Position numbers and translations under genes: made by a program. From NCBI RefSeq assembly GCF_032102965.1, contig NZ_CP134880.1:1488001-1552000 (forward strand): a stretch of 64,000 nt of DNA, given 5' to 3'. Each line of letters opens with the position of its first letter. Positions within the stretch are counted from its first letter, which is position 1. Of this stretch, positions 41,710-52,814 are shown in pieces. Under the pieces are notes generated by a model that did not search any database, had not been told where the DNA came from, and worked only from the letters and a program-made list of their open reading frames with translations. This DNA comes from Demequina capsici. GTDB lineage: Bacteria > Actinomycetota > Actinomycetes > Actinomycetales > Demequinaceae.

Positions 41710-41904
41710 GCGGACATTCTAAGCCGCGCGAGCCAGGGAGTGGGACCTCCGTCCTACCTGACACGCGTGGGTGGTACTCGACGACCCTCCCAGGAACACA
41801 TCGGCCCGACCCATGGTTGTCGCACCTGACCCGCGCCAGCGACGCCCCCAGGCGGCTACTAGGCTGTGGGTCGTCATAGTCGATATCTCTTCGCTGGAGT
41901 TTCT

Positions 41905-43968
41905 GTGAGCCTCAACTGGACCGCCGCTGATCACCGCGCCGTCGACACCCTCCGGGTGCTCGCGGCCGACGCCGTCGAGAAGGTGGGTAACGGCCACCCC
42001 GGGACGGCGATCTCGCTCGCGCCCGCGGCGTACCTCCTCTTCCAGAACGTCATGCGGCACGACCCCGCCGACTCGAAGTGGCTGGGGCGCGACCGCTTCG
42101 TGCTCTCCGCCGGCCACTCGTCGCTCACCCTCTACCTGCAGCTGTTCGCCTCCGGGTACGACCTCTCGCTGGACGACCTCAAGCAGCTGCGCACCGAGGG
42201 CTCCAAGACCCCTGGTCACCCTGAGTACGGGCACACCGACGGCGTGGAGATCACGACTGGCCCGCTCGGCTCCGGCATCGCGTCCTCCGTCGGCATGGCC
42301 ATGGCGGCGCGTCGAGAGCGTGGGCTGCTCGACCCCGCCGCCGCGCCCGGCACCTCGCCGTTCGACCACTTCGTGTACGTGATCGCCGGGGACGGCGACC
42401 TGCAGGAGGGTGTCTCCCACGAGGGCAGCGCGCTCGCGGGCACCCAGGAGCTCGGCAACCTCATCGTGATCTGGGATGACAACAGGATCTCGATCGAGCA
42501 TGAGACTGACATCTCGTTCACCGAGGACGTCCTCAAGCGATACGAGGCGTACGGCTGGCACACGCAGCACGTGAACTGGATCACGGCCGACGGCTACAAG
42601 GAGGATCCGGCAGCGCTGCTCGCCGCGATCGAGGCGGCTCAGGCCGAGACCGGGAAGCCCTCGATCATCCGGCTCAGCACCATCATCGGGTGGCCCTCGC
42701 CCACCAAGCAGAACAGCGGCGGCGTGCACGGCTCCGCTCTCGGCGCGACCGAGGTCGCGGGTCTCAAGGAGGTGCTCGGCTTCGATCCCGAGCAGTCGTT
42801 CGTCGTCGAGCCCGACGTCCTGGCGCGGATGCGCGAGGTCAAGGAAAGGGGCCAGCAGGCGCACTCCGACTGGAACGCCGCCTTCTCGCGGTGGGAGGCC
42901 GAGCAGCCTGAGCGCGCCGCGCTCCTTGCCCGCATCCAGAAGCGCGAGCTGCCCGAGGGCTGGGAGGCCGCGCTTCCGCAGTTCGAGGTCGGCTCGTCCG
43001 TCGCCACGCGCTCCGCGTCGGGCAAGGTGCTCACCGCGCTCGCGCCGGTGCTGCCCGAGCTCTGGGGCGGCTCCGCCGATCTCGCGGGCTCGAACAACAC
43101 CACGATGGACGGCGAGCCGTCGTTCCTGCCCCCGCGTCGGTCCACCCACTCGTGGCCGAACGGCGACTGGTACGGACGCACCCTGCACTTCGGCATCCGA
43201 GAGTTCGGCATGGGCACGATCCTCAACGGGATCACGCTCCACGGCCTCACACGCGCGTACGGCGGCACGTTCCTCGTGTTCTCCGACTACATGCGCGCGT
43301 CGGTGCGCCTGGCCGCGCTGATGCGGATCCCCACGACCTTCGTGTGGACCCACGACTCCGTGGGCCTCGGCGAGGACGGCCCCACGCACCAGCCGATCGA
43401 GCACGTGGCCACGCTGCGCGCGATCCCCGGCCTCGACGTGATCCGTCCCGCCGACGCCAACGAGACCGCATACGCCTGGAAGACGATCCTCGAGACCACG
43501 GACCGCCCGTCCGCGATCGTCCTCACGCGCCAGAACGTCCCCACCCTCGCGGGTACCAGCGCCGACGGCGTCGACAAGGGTGCGTACGTCCTCGCCGGCG
43601 CCGACGAGGACGCCGACGTGGTGATCATCGCGACCGGCTCCGAGGTCTCCGTCGCCGTCGAGGCGCGCGACCTGCTCGCCGCCGACGGCATCAAGGCGCG
43701 CGTGGTGTCGATGCCGTCGCGGGAGCGCTTCGAGCGTCAGGACGCCGCGTACCGGGAGTCCGTGCTCCCGGCCGCCCTCAAGGCGCGTGTCTCCGTCGAG
43801 GCGGGCTCCTCGCTCGGCTGGCGCGAGATCGTCGGCGACGCCGGTCGCATCGTCAGCGTCGACCACTTCGGCGAGTCCGCCTCCGGCTCGCTCCTCCTCA
43901 AGAAGTACGGCTTCACCGCCGAGAACGTCGCGGCGAAGGCACAGGAGGCGGTGGAGGCCACCAGGTGA
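41905..43968 (+). CDS. tkt: Transketolase
   Basis: A 687-residue thiamine-diphosphate enzyme of the non-oxidative pentose phosphate pathway. AVEKVGNGHPGTAISLAP, GHSSLTLY, ITTGPLGSG, GDGDLQEGVSHEGSALAG and IWDDNRISIE (ThDP/Mg site), then THDSVGLGEDGPTHQPIEH and FGESA are all typical. The GTG at 41905 has GGAG 6 bases upstream. First gene of a chain in which each start overlaps the previous stop. Confidence 0.96.
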   Translation: MSLNWTAADHRAVDTLRVLAADAVEKVGNGHPGTAISLAPAAYLLFQNVMRHDPADSKWLGRDRFVLSAGHSSLTLYLQLFASGYDLSLDDLKQLRTEGSKTPGHPEYGHTDGVEITTGPLGSGIASSVGMAMAARRERGLLDPAAAPGTSPFDHFVYVIAGDGDLQEGVSHEGSALAGTQELGNLIVIWDDNRISIEHETDISFTEDVLKRYEAYGWHTQHVNWITADGYKEDPAALLAAIEAAQAETGKPSIIRLSTIIGWPSPTKQNSGGVHGSALGATEVAGLKEVLGFDPEQSFVVEPDVLARMREVKERGQQAHSDWNAAFSRWEAEQPERAALLARIQKRELPEGWEAALPQFEVGSSVATRSASGKVLTALAPVLPELWGGSADLAGSNNTTMDGEPSFLPPRRSTHSWPNGDWYGRTLHFGIREFGMGTILNGITLHGLTRAYGGTFLVFSDYMRASVRLAALMRIPTTFVWTHDSVGLGEDGPTHQPIEHVATLRAIPGLDVIRPADANETAYAWKTILETTDRPSAIVLTRQNVPTLAGTSADGVDKGAYVLAGADEDADVVIIATGSEVSVAVEARDLLAADGIKARVVSMPSRERFERQDAAYRESVLPAALKARVSVEAGSSLGWREIVGDAGRIVSVDHFGESASGSLLLKKYGFTAENVAAKAQEAVEATR

Positions 43969-45590
43969 CAGCCTTCCTCAGCACCTGGGTCGGGTTCGAT
44001 TCGGAGGCGCACCTCGCGGTCACCGTCGGCGGAGACGTCGCGGAGCACGTGAGCGCCCTTCTCCCGACCCAGGTCGAGGACCACGTTGCGTCGCGCCTCG
44101 GCGCCGGGGACCCCACGCTCTGGGGTCCCGCAGCTGAGGCCGACGCGGCGTCCCATCTGGGCTGGACCGCGCTCCACGAGACAGCGCGCCGACATCTCGA
44201 GCCGCTCGAGGAGCTGTTCGTCGACCTTCGAGGAGAAGGCGTCAACCGCGTGGTGCTCGTGGGCATGGGCGGAGCCACCCTCGCAGCCCAGGTCATCTGC
44301 GCGACGTACGGCGTGCCGCTCGTGACCCTCGACTCCACGTCGCCCGATCGGGTCCGCGCCGCACTCGCAGGCGACCTCCGCTCGACCGTCATGGTCGTCG
44401 CGTCCAAGTCAGGCAGCACCATCGAGACCGAGGCACTGCGGGCGGCCGTCGAGAGCGCCTTCACGGAAGCAGGGATCGATCCTCGCCGTCGCATGGTCGT
44501 CGTCACGGATGCGGGCTCTCCCCTCGAGGCCGCTGCACGCGCGAAAGGCTGCCGGGGACTGTTCCTCGAGGACCCGAGCGTGGGCGGGCGGTTCTCGGCG
44601 CTCTCCGCGTTCGGCCTGGTGCCCGCCGCGCTCGCAGGGGTGCCCGTGCTCGAGGTCCTGGACGAGGCGGCCGCCGTCGCGGAGTCCCTCGAGGAGGACG
44701 ACCGAGCCAACCCCGCCCTGGTGCTCGGCGCCGCGCTCGCGGGCCGTCGAAGGTTCCTCGTGGTGTCCGACCACGGCTCCGGCATCGTCGGCCTCGGGGA
44801 CTGGATCGAGCACCTCGTCGGCGGCGCGACAGGCAAGGGCGGCAAGGGAGTCGTCCCGGTGCTGGCGGCTCCTCAGGCACCCGACCTGGGCCAACCCGAC
44901 GCGATCGACTGCCGCCTCGTCTCCCTGAGCGCGGACGACGATGCCGAAGGCCCCGTGCTCACCGTGTCCGGCACCCTCGGCGCGCTGCTCCTGCTGTGGG
45001 AGCACGCCGTGGCCGTCACCGCACGGCTGCTGGGCGTCGACCCGTTCGACGAGCCGGACGTCGAGTCGTCCAGGACCGCGGCACGTGACCTCCTCGAGTC
45101 CGACTCCCCCGGACCTGCTCCCGCTTTCGTCGACGACGGGATCGAGGCCTACGGCACCCTCGCCGAGCTCTCCGCCGTCACCACCGTCCATGAAGCGCTT
45201 CAGACGCTCGAGGAGTGCCTCGGCTCGGACGGTTACCTGGCGGTCCTCGCCTACCTCGACCGTGAGGCGAACCCCTCGCTCCCGGGCGCGCGCCGCGCAC
45301 TCGCCCAGCGGCTGGCGCGACCTGTCACGTTCGGCTGGGGCCCCCGCTACCTGCATTCGACCGGCCAGCTCCACAAGGGCGGCCCTGCGAGCGGCGTGTT
45401 CCTGCTGCTCACGGCAGACTTCTCCGAGGACCTGGCGATCCCAGGCCTCCCGTTCACCTTCGGTCGGCTGATCCATGCCCAGGCCGCCGGCGACGCCCGC
45501 TCTCTGTCAGAGGCGGGTCGACCGGTGCTCCGCTTGAACCTCACCGACCGCACCCAGGTCGCCCGCGTGGCGGCCCTACTGGAGGGATGA
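43965..45590 (+). CDS. pgi: Glucose-6-phosphate isomerase
   Basis: A 541-residue SIS-fold isomerase. VVLVGMGGATLAAQVI, VMVVASKSGSTIETEAL and DPSVGGRFSALSAFGLVPA are recognised, the last with the phosphoglucose-binding signature. The conserved base region includes PVTFGWGPRYLHSTGQLHKGG. This is the shorter actinobacterial type often found next to, or fused with, transaldolase; no transaldolase domain is present. It overlaps tkt and zwf by four bases each. Confidence 0.9.
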   Translation: MTAFLSTWVGFDSEAHLAVTVGGDVAEHVSALLPTQVEDHVASRLGAGDPTLWGPAAEADAASHLGWTALHETARRHLEPLEELFVDLRGEGVNRVVLVGMGGATLAAQVICATYGVPLVTLDSTSPDRVRAALAGDLRSTVMVVASKSGSTIETEALRAAVESAFTEAGIDPRRRMVVVTDAGSPLEAAARAKGCRGLFLEDPSVGGRFSALSAFGLVPAALAGVPVLEVLDEAAAVAESLEEDDRANPALVLGAALAGRRRFLVVSDHGSGIVGLGDWIEHLVGGATGKGGKGVVPVLAAPQAPDLGQPDAIDCRLVSLSADDDAEGPVLTVSGTLGALLLLWEHAVAVTARLLGVDPFDEPDVESSRTAARDLLESDSPGPAPAFVDDGIEAYGTLAELSAVTTVHEALQTLEECLGSDGYLAVLAYLDREANPSLPGARRALAQRLARPVTFGWGPRYLHSTGQLHKGGPASGVFLLLTADFSEDLAIPGLPFTFGRLIHAQAAGDARSLSEAGRPVLRLNLTDRTQVARVAALLEG

Positions 45591-47110
45591 CCCACGTGAA
45601 TCCGCTGCGAGATCCCCGGGATCGCAGACTTCCCCGCATCGCCGGCTCGTGCGGCCTCGTGATGTTCGGTGTGACAGGCGACCTGGCCCGCAAGAAGCTC
45701 ATGCCCGCCGTCTACGACCTCGCCAACCGAGGCCTGCTGCCGCCCGCCTTCGCGCTCACCGGCTTCGCCCGACGCGAGTGGGGCCGGGAGGACTTCGCCC
45801 AGGTCGTCTACGACTCGGTGCGCGAGCATGCCCGCACCCCGTGGAGCGACGAGACGTGGCGCCAGCTCTCCGAGGGCATCCGCTTCGTCCAGGGGACCTT
45901 CGACGACCCTGCCGCCTTCGCCGAGCTGCGCCGCACGGTGGAGGAGCTCGACGAGCGCAGAGGCACAGGCGGCAATCACGCGTTCTACCTCTCGATCCCG
46001 CCGTCGGCCTTCCCTCAGGTGATCACGCAGCTGCGCGACTCAGGGCTGTCCGACCCCAGGGAGGGCACGTGGCGCCGCGTCGTCATCGAGAAGCCGTTCG
46101 GGCACGACCTTGAGTCAGCGGAGAAGCTGGACGCGGTCGTCTCCGAGGTGTTTCCACCCGACTCCGTGTTCCGGATCGATCACTACCTCGGGAAGGAGAC
46201 GGTGCAGAACCTGCTGGCGATCCGCTTCGCGAACCAGCTGTTCGAGCCGATCTGGAACTCCCAGTACATCGACCATGTGCAGATCACCATGGCCGAGGAC
46301 ATCGGCATCGGCTCGCGCGCCGGCTACTTCGACGGCATCGGGACCGCGCGCGACGTGATCCAGAACCACCTGCTCCAGCTCTTCGCACTCACGGCGATGG
46401 AGGAGCCCGCAAGCTTCGAGGCGGCCGACCTTCGCACGGAGAAGGAGAAGGTGCTGCGGTCCACAAGGCTCCCCGAGGACCTCGGCCTCGGCACCGCACG
46501 CGGCCAGTACGCGGCCGGCTGGCGAGGCGGCGAGCAGGTGGGCGGATTCCTCGACGAGGACGGGATCTCCCCCGACTCGTCGACCGAGACCTATGCCGCG
46601 ATCCGGCTCGACCTGCCGAACCGCCGCTGGAACGGAACGCCGTTCTACCTCCGCGCTGGCAAGCGCCTCGGTCGAAGGGTGACCGAGATCGCGCTCGTCT
46701 TCAAGAAGGCGCCGTCACCGTACTTCCAGCACATCCAGGGCACCGAGGTCGGCACGAACGCTCTCGTGATCCGCGTCCAGCCCGACGAGGGCGTCACCTT
46801 GCGCTTCGGATCCAAGGTGCCGGGGTCCACCATGGAGGTGCGCGATGTCACCATGGACTTCGCGTACGGCAACGCGTTCACCGAGTCGTCGCCCGAGGCC
46901 TACGAGCGCCTCATCCTTGACGTGCTCCTCGGTGACCCGCCGCTGTTCCCCCGCCAGGAGGAGGTCGCGCTCTCCTGGCAGATCCTCGACCCGATCACCG
47001 CGTACTGGACCACGCAGGGCCAGCCGGAGCAGTACCGCTCCGGCACCTGGGGTCCTGCCAGCGCGGATGAGATGATGGCCCGCGACGGCCGCGCTTGGAG
47101 GCGCCCGTGA
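45587..47110 (+). CDS. zwf: Glucose-6-phosphate 1-dehydrogenase
   Basis: A 507-residue NADP-dependent enzyme, first step of the oxidative pentose phosphate pathway. The cofactor loop is VMFGVTGDLARKKLMPAVYD; EKPFGHDL and RIDHYLGKE (catalytic Lys and His, active-site signature) are intact. It overlaps pgi and opcA by four bases each. OpcA encoded next is its known activator and assembly partner in actinobacteria. Confidence 0.96.
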   Translation: MTHVNPLRDPRDRRLPRIAGSCGLVMFGVTGDLARKKLMPAVYDLANRGLLPPAFALTGFARREWGREDFAQVVYDSVREHARTPWSDETWRQLSEGIRFVQGTFDDPAAFAELRRTVEELDERRGTGGNHAFYLSIPPSAFPQVITQLRDSGLSDPREGTWRRVVIEKPFGHDLESAEKLDAVVSEVFPPDSVFRIDHYLGKETVQNLLAIRFANQLFEPIWNSQYIDHVQITMAEDIGIGSRAGYFDGIGTARDVIQNHLLQLFALTAMEEPASFEAADLRTEKEKVLRSTRLPEDLGLGTARGQYAAGWRGGEQVGGFLDEDGISPDSSTETYAAIRLDLPNRRWNGTPFYLRAGKRLGRRVTEIALVFKKAPSPYFQHIQGTEVGTNALVIRVQPDEGVTLRFGSKVPGSTMEVRDVTMDFAYGNAFTESSPEAYERLILDVLLGDPPLFPRQEEVALSWQILDPITAYWTTQGQPEQYRSGTWGPASADEMMARDGRAWRRP

Positions 47111-48015
47111 TCATCGAGCTCCCGCACACCACCACGTCAGCGATCGCGAAGCGGCTCGTCGAGTCCCAGCGCGAGGGCGGCGTCATCACGCTCGCGCGTG
47201 TGATGACGCTCGTGATCGATGCGAAGGACGCTGACTTCGAAGCGGCGATCGCCACGGCGAACGTAGCCTCCCGTGAGCACCCCTGCCGCATCATCGTCAT
47301 CGCCCCCCAGGATGGTGCCGAGGCGCGCCTCGACGCGGAGATCCGCGTCGGCGGCGACGCCGGCGCCTCCGAGGTGATCGTCCTGAGGCCGTCGGGTCCT
47401 CAGGTGGGCCATGACGACACCCTCATCACTCCCCTGCTGCTGCCCGACGCACCGATCGTCGCCTGGTGGCCCGCCGACGTCCCCCACGAGTGCTCGATGA
47501 CGGGATTGGGCAAGATGGCTCAGCGCCGCATCACCGATTCCAAGGGCGATCCCGACCCTGGGTTCGTGCTTCAGTGCCTCGCGCACGACCACCGCAAGGG
47601 CGACACCGACCTCGCATGGACCCGCCTCACCCGCTGGCGCGCACTGCTCGCCTCGGCGCTCGAGCAGGTCACGGAGCCGGTCGTGACCAAGGCACGCATC
47701 CACGGTGACATGAACAGTCCCTCGATCCTGCTGCTCGGGGCCTGGCTCAAGAATGTGCTCGGATGCGAGATCGAGGCCACGTACGATGCCTCGGTCTCGG
47801 CGTTGCAGCACATCGTGCTGGAGACCCCATCGGGCGAGATCAGCATCTCGCGTCCTGACGGACGTCACGCGACCCTGTCGCAGCCCGGTCAGCCGGACCA
47901 CGTCATCGCGCTGCCGGCACGCACCCTCGACGAGTGCCTGGCGGAGGAGCTGCGGCGCCTCGACGACGATCCCGTGTACGGCGAGACGCTGGCAACCTTT
48001 GGAGGAACCCGATGA
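47107..48015 (+). CDS. opcA: Glucose-6-phosphate dehydrogenase assembly protein OpcA
   Basis: A 302-residue protein specific to actinobacteria and cyanobacteria that activates Zwf. ARVMTLVI near the N-terminus, EHPCRIIVIAPQD, LLLPDAPIVAWWPADVP and SPSILLLGAWLKNVLG are family hallmarks. GTG start overlapping the zwf stop. Position directly after zwf supports the assignment. Confidence 0.94.
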   Translation: MIIELPHTTTSAIAKRLVESQREGGVITLARVMTLVIDAKDADFEAAIATANVASREHPCRIIVIAPQDGAEARLDAEIRVGGDAGASEVIVLRPSGPQVGHDDTLITPLLLPDAPIVAWWPADVPHECSMTGLGKMAQRRITDSKGDPDPGFVLQCLAHDHRKGDTDLAWTRLTRWRALLASALEQVTEPVVTKARIHGDMNSPSILLLGAWLKNVLGCEIEATYDASVSALQHIVLETPSGEISISRPDGRHATLSQPGQPDHVIALPARTLDECLAEELRRLDDDPVYGETLATFGGTR

Positions 48016-48728
48016 ACCGCAGAGTTCTTGTGATGCCCGACCGGGACGCCGTGGCCCGGACAACCGCGGCGCGACTGCTCGTGACGATCCAGGACGTGCT
48101 CGCCGCCCAGGACGTCGTCAACGTCGTCGTCACCGGCGGCACCGTCGGGATCGGCACCTTGGCCGAGGTCGCGGCCTCTCCGTTGGCCGGCGACGTCGAC
48201 TGGACGTCCGTGCATGTGTGGTGGGGAGACGAACGCTTCGTGCCCGCCGGCGACCCGGACCGGAACGAGGGACAGGCGCAATCCGCGATGCTGGCGGCGC
48301 TTCCTCTGCCGGAGGAGAACATCCACCGGATGGGAGCATCGTCGGAGCACGACACAGCCGAGGCTGCAGCGGAGGCCTACCGTGCCGCCATCACGGCTGC
48401 GGGCGATCCCGCCTGGGACGTCCTCATGCTGGGGCTCGGGCCCGATGGACACGTCGCCTCGCTCTTCCGCGGCCACCCCAGCTACACCGACGGGGGTCCC
48501 GCGGCATACGCCGTCCACAACTCCCCCAAGCCGCCCCCTACGCGAGTGACGCTGTCGCTCGACTCGATCCGCCGGGCCCGGCGCGTATGGGTCATCGCAG
48601 CCGGAGCGGAGAAGGCCGCCTCCGTGGCGTCATGCGTGCACGGTGACGAGACCTTCCCCGGCGCTGCGGCACGCGGCACCGACGAGACCCTCTGGATCAT
48701 CGACGCAGCTGCGGCGACAGCAATCTGA
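48012..48728 (+). CDS. pgl: 6-phosphogluconolactonase
   Basis: A 238-residue lactonase, second step of the oxidative pentose phosphate pathway. VVVTGGTVGIGTLAEV, HVWWGDERFVPAGDPDRNEGQA, LMLGLGPDGHVASLFRGHP and RVTLSLDSIRRARRVWV are classic Pgl blocks. GGAGGAACC precedes the ATG. Last gene of the tkt-pgi-zwf-opcA-pgl operon, ended by the strong hairpin at 48737-48789. Confidence 0.95.
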   Translation: MNRRVLVMPDRDAVARTTAARLLVTIQDVLAAQDVVNVVVTGGTVGIGTLAEVAASPLAGDVDWTSVHVWWGDERFVPAGDPDRNEGQAQSAMLAALPLPEENIHRMGASSEHDTAEAAAEAYRAAITAAGDPAWDVLMLGLGPDGHVASLFRGHPSYTDGGPAAYAVHNSPKPPPTRVTLSLDSIRRARRVWVIAAGAEKAASVASCVHGDETFPGAAARGTDETLWIIDAAAATAI

Positions 48729-48736
48729 GCGTCGGC

Positions 48737-48789
48737 TGACGACGAGAGAGGGGCCCCGCCGTCATGGCGGAGCCCCTCTCTCGTCGTCA
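48737..48789. terminator. Strong bidirectional terminator between pgl and rbpA
   Basis: An 18-base perfect inverted repeat (48737-48754 with 48772-48789, arm starting TGACGACGAGAGAGG) separates two convergent operons. Confidence 0.85.
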
Positions 48790-48810
48790 GCTCATCACGA
48801 GCGCAGGCGG

Positions 48811-49188
48811 CTAGTCAGCCGCGACGACCTCCACGTCTCCACGCCGCTCGCGCAGGACCGCAAGCGCCTCCTCGAGGAGCGCCGCGCCCTCGGCGTCCGA
48901 ACGGCGCTCCTTCACGTAGGCCAGGTGCGTCTTGTACGGTTCGTTGCGCATCGGCTCAGGCGGGTTCTCGGGGTCCAGGCCCGCGGGAAGACCGCAGCGA
49001 GGGCAGTCCCACTCGAGCGGGATCTCCGGATCCTCGAAGTCCTCGCCGAGCGCGAAGCTCGGGGAGTTCACATGACCGTTCGCACAGTAGTAGCTCACGG
49101 TCCGGCGCGGAGCGGACTCTCCACGCTCGTTCTCACCCATCGGACCCGCGCCGACGCGCGAGCCACGGATAGCGTTTCCACCAGCCAT
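48811..49188 (-). CDS. rbpA: RNA polymerase-binding protein RbpA
   Basis: A 125-residue actinobacterial transcription factor. The conserved N-terminus AIRGSRVGAGPMGE is the sigma-contacting tail. The core has YYCANGH and WDCPRCGLPAG, in mycobacterial and Streptomyces homologues a zinc-binding or zinc-like fold. The C-terminal sigma-interaction domain includes KTHLAYVKERRSDAEGAALL. It binds RNA polymerase holoenzyme and stabilises open complexes. The actinobacterial context is diagnostic. Confidence 0.96.
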   Translation of the reverse strand: MAGGNAIRGSRVGAGPMGENERGESAPRRTVSYYCANGHVNSPSFALGEDFEDPEIPLEWDCPRCGLPAGLDPENPPEPMRNEPYKTHLAYVKERRSDAEGAALLEEALAVLRERRGDVEVVAAD

Positions 49189-49217
49189 CGGTGCCGTACC
49201 CCCTCAGGATCAGTCGG

Positions 49218-49463
49218 TCACAGCGCGAAGCGCTGAATCAGGCCAAGGAGCACGATCACCATGAACCAGAGGATTCCGGCGCCCCACGTCATGCGCGAGA
49301 GGTTGCGCTCACCCACGGACGACGACTGGATGCCCGAGGCAAGCCCTCCGCCGAACATGTCGGTGATACCGCCGCCGCGGCCACGGTGCATGAGCACCAG
49401 GCCGATGATGACGATGCTGAAGATGACGAGCAGCACCCAAAGGATGCCTTCCAGAATCTGCAC
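49218..49463 (-). CDS. secG: Preprotein translocase subunit SecG
   Basis: An 81-residue membrane protein with two helices (about 7-26 and 60-78) separated by the conserved cytoplasmic loop MHRGRGGGITDMFGGG. It is the non-essential third subunit of the SecYEG channel. Its place after tpiA is conserved in bacteria. Confidence 0.95.
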   Translation of the reverse strand: MQILEGILWVLLVIFSIVIIGLVLMHRGRGGGITDMFGGGLASGIQSSSVGERNLSRMTWGAGILWFMVIVLLGLIQRFAL

Positions 49464-49505
49464 GGTACTCCCAGGTCGTCGTTTGTCGGGTCAAGTTTAC
49501 GCGAC

Positions 49506-49541
49506 GACGGCGCGGCCCGGGACAACCCAGGCCGCGCCGTC
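49506..49541 (-). terminator. Hairpin between tpiA and secG
   Basis: GACGGCGCGGCC (49506-49517) and GGCCGCGCCGTC (49530-49541) pair perfectly over 12 bases, 6 bases beyond the tpiA stop. It ends or attenuates the glycolytic transcript before secG. Confidence 0.75.
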
Positions 49542-49546
49542 ATGCA

Positions 49547-50338
49547 TCACAGACCGACCTGGTGCTCCTTGAAGCGGGCGATCTTGGAGAACTCCTCCGG
49601 ATCAAGGCTCGCGCCTCCGACCAGGCCGCCGTCCACATCGGTCTCCGCCATGAGCTGAGCGATGGACGAGGACTTGACCGAGCCACCGTAGAGCACGCGC
49701 ACGCCGTCCGCGAGCTCGGCGTCGTACAGCTCGGCGATGCGACCACGGATCGCGGCGCACACCTCCTGCGCGTCCGCGGGGGTCGCCACCTCACCGGTGC
49801 CGATCGCCCAGACGGGCTCGTAGGCGATGACGACGTCCTTGGCCTTGTCCGCCGGAAGGTCCTTCAGCGCGCCGTCGACCTGGGCCAGCGTGTACTCGAC
49901 GTGACGACCCTCCTTGCGGATGTCGAGTCCCTCGCCGACGCACACGATCGGCACGATGCCGTGCGCGAATGCGGCCTTGGTCTTGGCGGCGACGATCTCG
50001 TCGGTCTCGCCGTGGTACTGGCGGCGCTCCGAGTGCCCCACAGCGGCGTAGCTCACGCCGAGCTTGGCGAGCTGCGCGCCCGACACCTCACCGGTGTAGG
50101 CGCCCGACTCGTGCTGCGAGATGTCCTGAGCGCCGTACTTGATGTCGAGCTTGTCGGCATCCACGAGAGTCTGCACCGAACGCAGAGACGTGAAGGACGG
50201 CAGCACGGCGACCTCGACGGACTCGAAGTCGTGCTTGGCGTCGCGCAGCAGCCAGGCAAGCTTCTGCACCGTGTGGGTGCCCTCGAGGTGGTCGAGGTTG
50301 AGCTTCCAGTTGCCGGCGATGAGCGGGGTACGTGCCAT
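49547..50338 (-). CDS. tpiA: Triosephosphate isomerase
   Basis: A 263-residue TIM barrel interconverting dihydroxyacetone phosphate and glyceraldehyde 3-phosphate. [12 protein letters not shown] (active-site Asn and Lys), [12 protein letters not shown] (His electrophile), [13 protein letters not shown] (catalytic Glu) and [11 protein letters not shown] (phosphate loop) are intact. It starts 3 bases after the pgk stop. Confidence 0.97.
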   Translation of the reverse strand: MARTPLIAGNWKLNLDHLEGTHTVQKLAWLLRDAKHDFESVEVAVLPSFTSLRSVQTLVDADKLDIKYGAQDISQHESGAYTGEVSGAQLAKLGVSYAAVGHSERRQYHGETDEIVAAKTKAAFAHGIVPIVCVGEGLDIRKEGRHVEYTLAQVDGALKDLPADKAKDVVIAYEPVWAIGTGEVATPADAQEVCAAIRGRIAELYDAELADGVRVLYGGSVKSSSIAQLMAETDVDGGLVGGASLDPEEFSKIARFKEHQVGL

Positions 50339-50341
50339 CAG

Positions 50342-51532
50342 TCAGTCCTCCAGGACGGCCAGGCCCGGGAGCACCTTGCCCTCGAGCAGCTCGAGTGACG
50401 CGCCGCCACCCGTAGAGATGTGCCCGAAGCCGGCCTCGTCGAAGCCGAGGCGGCGGACCGCGGCTGCCGAGTCGCCGCCGCCGACGACGGAGAAGCCGTC
50501 GGAGTCGATCATGGCCTGCGCCACGGCCTTCGTGCCCTCGGCGAAGGCCGGGAACTCGAACACGCCCATCGGACCGTTCCACACGATCGTCTTGGCGTCG
50601 AGGATCTTCGAGGCGAAGAGCTTGCCCGACTCGGGGCCGATGTCGAGGCCCATGGTGCCGTCCGGGATCGCGTCCGCGGCGACAACCTGGTGAGCGGCGT
50701 CGGCCGCGAAGCCCTCCGCCGCGACGATGTCGGTCGGAAGGACGATCTCGACGCCGTTCTCCTCGGCGGTCTTGAGGTAGCCCTTCACGGTGTCGAGCTG
50801 GTCCTCCTCGAGGAGCGACTTGCCGACGCCGTAGCCCTTGGCGGCGAGGAACGTGAAGACCATGCCACCGCCGATGAGCAGGCGGTCGGCCTTGGTCAGC
50901 AGGTTCGCGATCACGCCGAGCTTGTCCGAGACCTTCGAGCCGCCGAGCACCACCGCGTACGGGCGGGCCGGGTCGGTGACGGCCTTGCTCAGCGACTCGA
51001 CCTCCTTCTGCACGAGCAGGCCGCCGGCGGCGGGCAGGAGCTGGGCGACGTCGTAGACCGAGGCCTGCTTGCGGTGCACGACACCGAAGCCGTCGGACAC
51101 GAACACATCGGCGAGCGCGGCAAGCTCGGCGGCGAGCGCCTGGCGCTCCTCGTCGACCTTGGACGTCTCGCGCGCGTCGAAGCGCACGTTCTCAAGCATG
51201 AGCACGGAGCCGGCCTCGAGCGCGGCCGCCTTCGCCTTGGCGTCGTCACCGACCAGGTCGGCGGCGAGGGTCACAGGCTTGCCGAGCAGCTCCGCGAGGC
51301 GGGCGGCGGCCGGGGCCAGCGAGTATGCGGGGTCCGGCTCGCCCTTGGGCCGACCGAGGTGCGCCATGACGATGACGGAGGCGCCAGCGCCGAGCAGCTT
51401 CTCGATCGTGGGCACCGACGCGCGCACGCGGCCGTCGTCGGTGATGGTGGTGCCGTCGAGAGGCACGTTGAGGTCGGCGCGCAGCAGGACCTTCTTGCCG
51501 CTGAGGTCGCCGAGTGAGTCGATGGTCTTCAT
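50342..51532 (-). CDS. pgk: Phosphoglycerate kinase
   Basis: A 396-residue two-domain kinase. [15 protein letters not shown] (substrate Arg and Asp), [31 protein letters not shown] and [15 protein letters not shown] (nucleotide loop) match the family throughout. Located 105 bases downstream of gap with a hairpin between them, and directly upstream of tpiA. Confidence 0.97.
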   Translation of the reverse strand: MKTIDSLGDLSGKKVLLRADLNVPLDGTTITDDGRVRASVPTIEKLLGAGASVIVMAHLGRPKGEPDPAYSLAPAAARLAELLGKPVTLAADLVGDDAKAKAAALEAGSVLMLENVRFDARETSKVDEERQALAAELAALADVFVSDGFGVVHRKQASVYDVAQLLPAAGGLLVQKEVESLSKAVTDPARPYAVVLGGSKVSDKLGVIANLLTKADRLLIGGGMVFTFLAAKGYGVGKSLLEEDQLDTVKGYLKTAEENGVEIVLPTDIVAAEGFAADAAHQVVAADAIPDGTMGLDIGPESGKLFASKILDAKTIVWNGPMGVFEFPAFAEGTKAVAQAMIDSDGFSVVGGGDSAAAVRRLGFDEAGFGHISTGGGASLELLEGKVLPGLAVLED

Positions 51533-51574
51533 CTCAGTCCTTGAAATCTCGTGAGTGTGAGGGTCGCGACGCGA

Positions 51575-51610
51575 CGACGCCCGCGAACGCCGGAGCGTGC
51601 GCGGGCGTCG
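51575..51610 (-). terminator. Hairpin between gap and pgk
   Basis: CGACGCCCGCG (51575-51585) pairs with CGCGGGCGTCG (51600-51610), 28 bases after the gap stop on the transcript. Without a T-run it may be partial, giving more gap than pgk message. Confidence 0.6.
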
Positions 51611-51637
51611 CCGTCAGTCACTTCAGGCGGTGAGTCG

Positions 51638-52735
<1,098 letters not shown>

Positions 52736-52814
52736 TCACTGGCTCCACCCTACTACTAAGCCACGCCGCGTTCCGCGCGACGAAGGTCCCGACGGCTTGC
52801 AGGGATGTTGGCCC

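Noticed and set aside
41719-43866. 715-codon open frame on the minus strand over tkt
   Set aside because: Composition is typical of antisense shadow translation (long runs of Gly, Arg, Val); tkt on the plus strand is unambiguous.
43152-43964. Possible N-terminal extension of Pgi (271 codons)
   Set aside because: This part is an out-of-phase reading of tkt; the GTG at 43965 overlaps the tkt stop exactly as in neighbouring gene pairs, and homology starts there.
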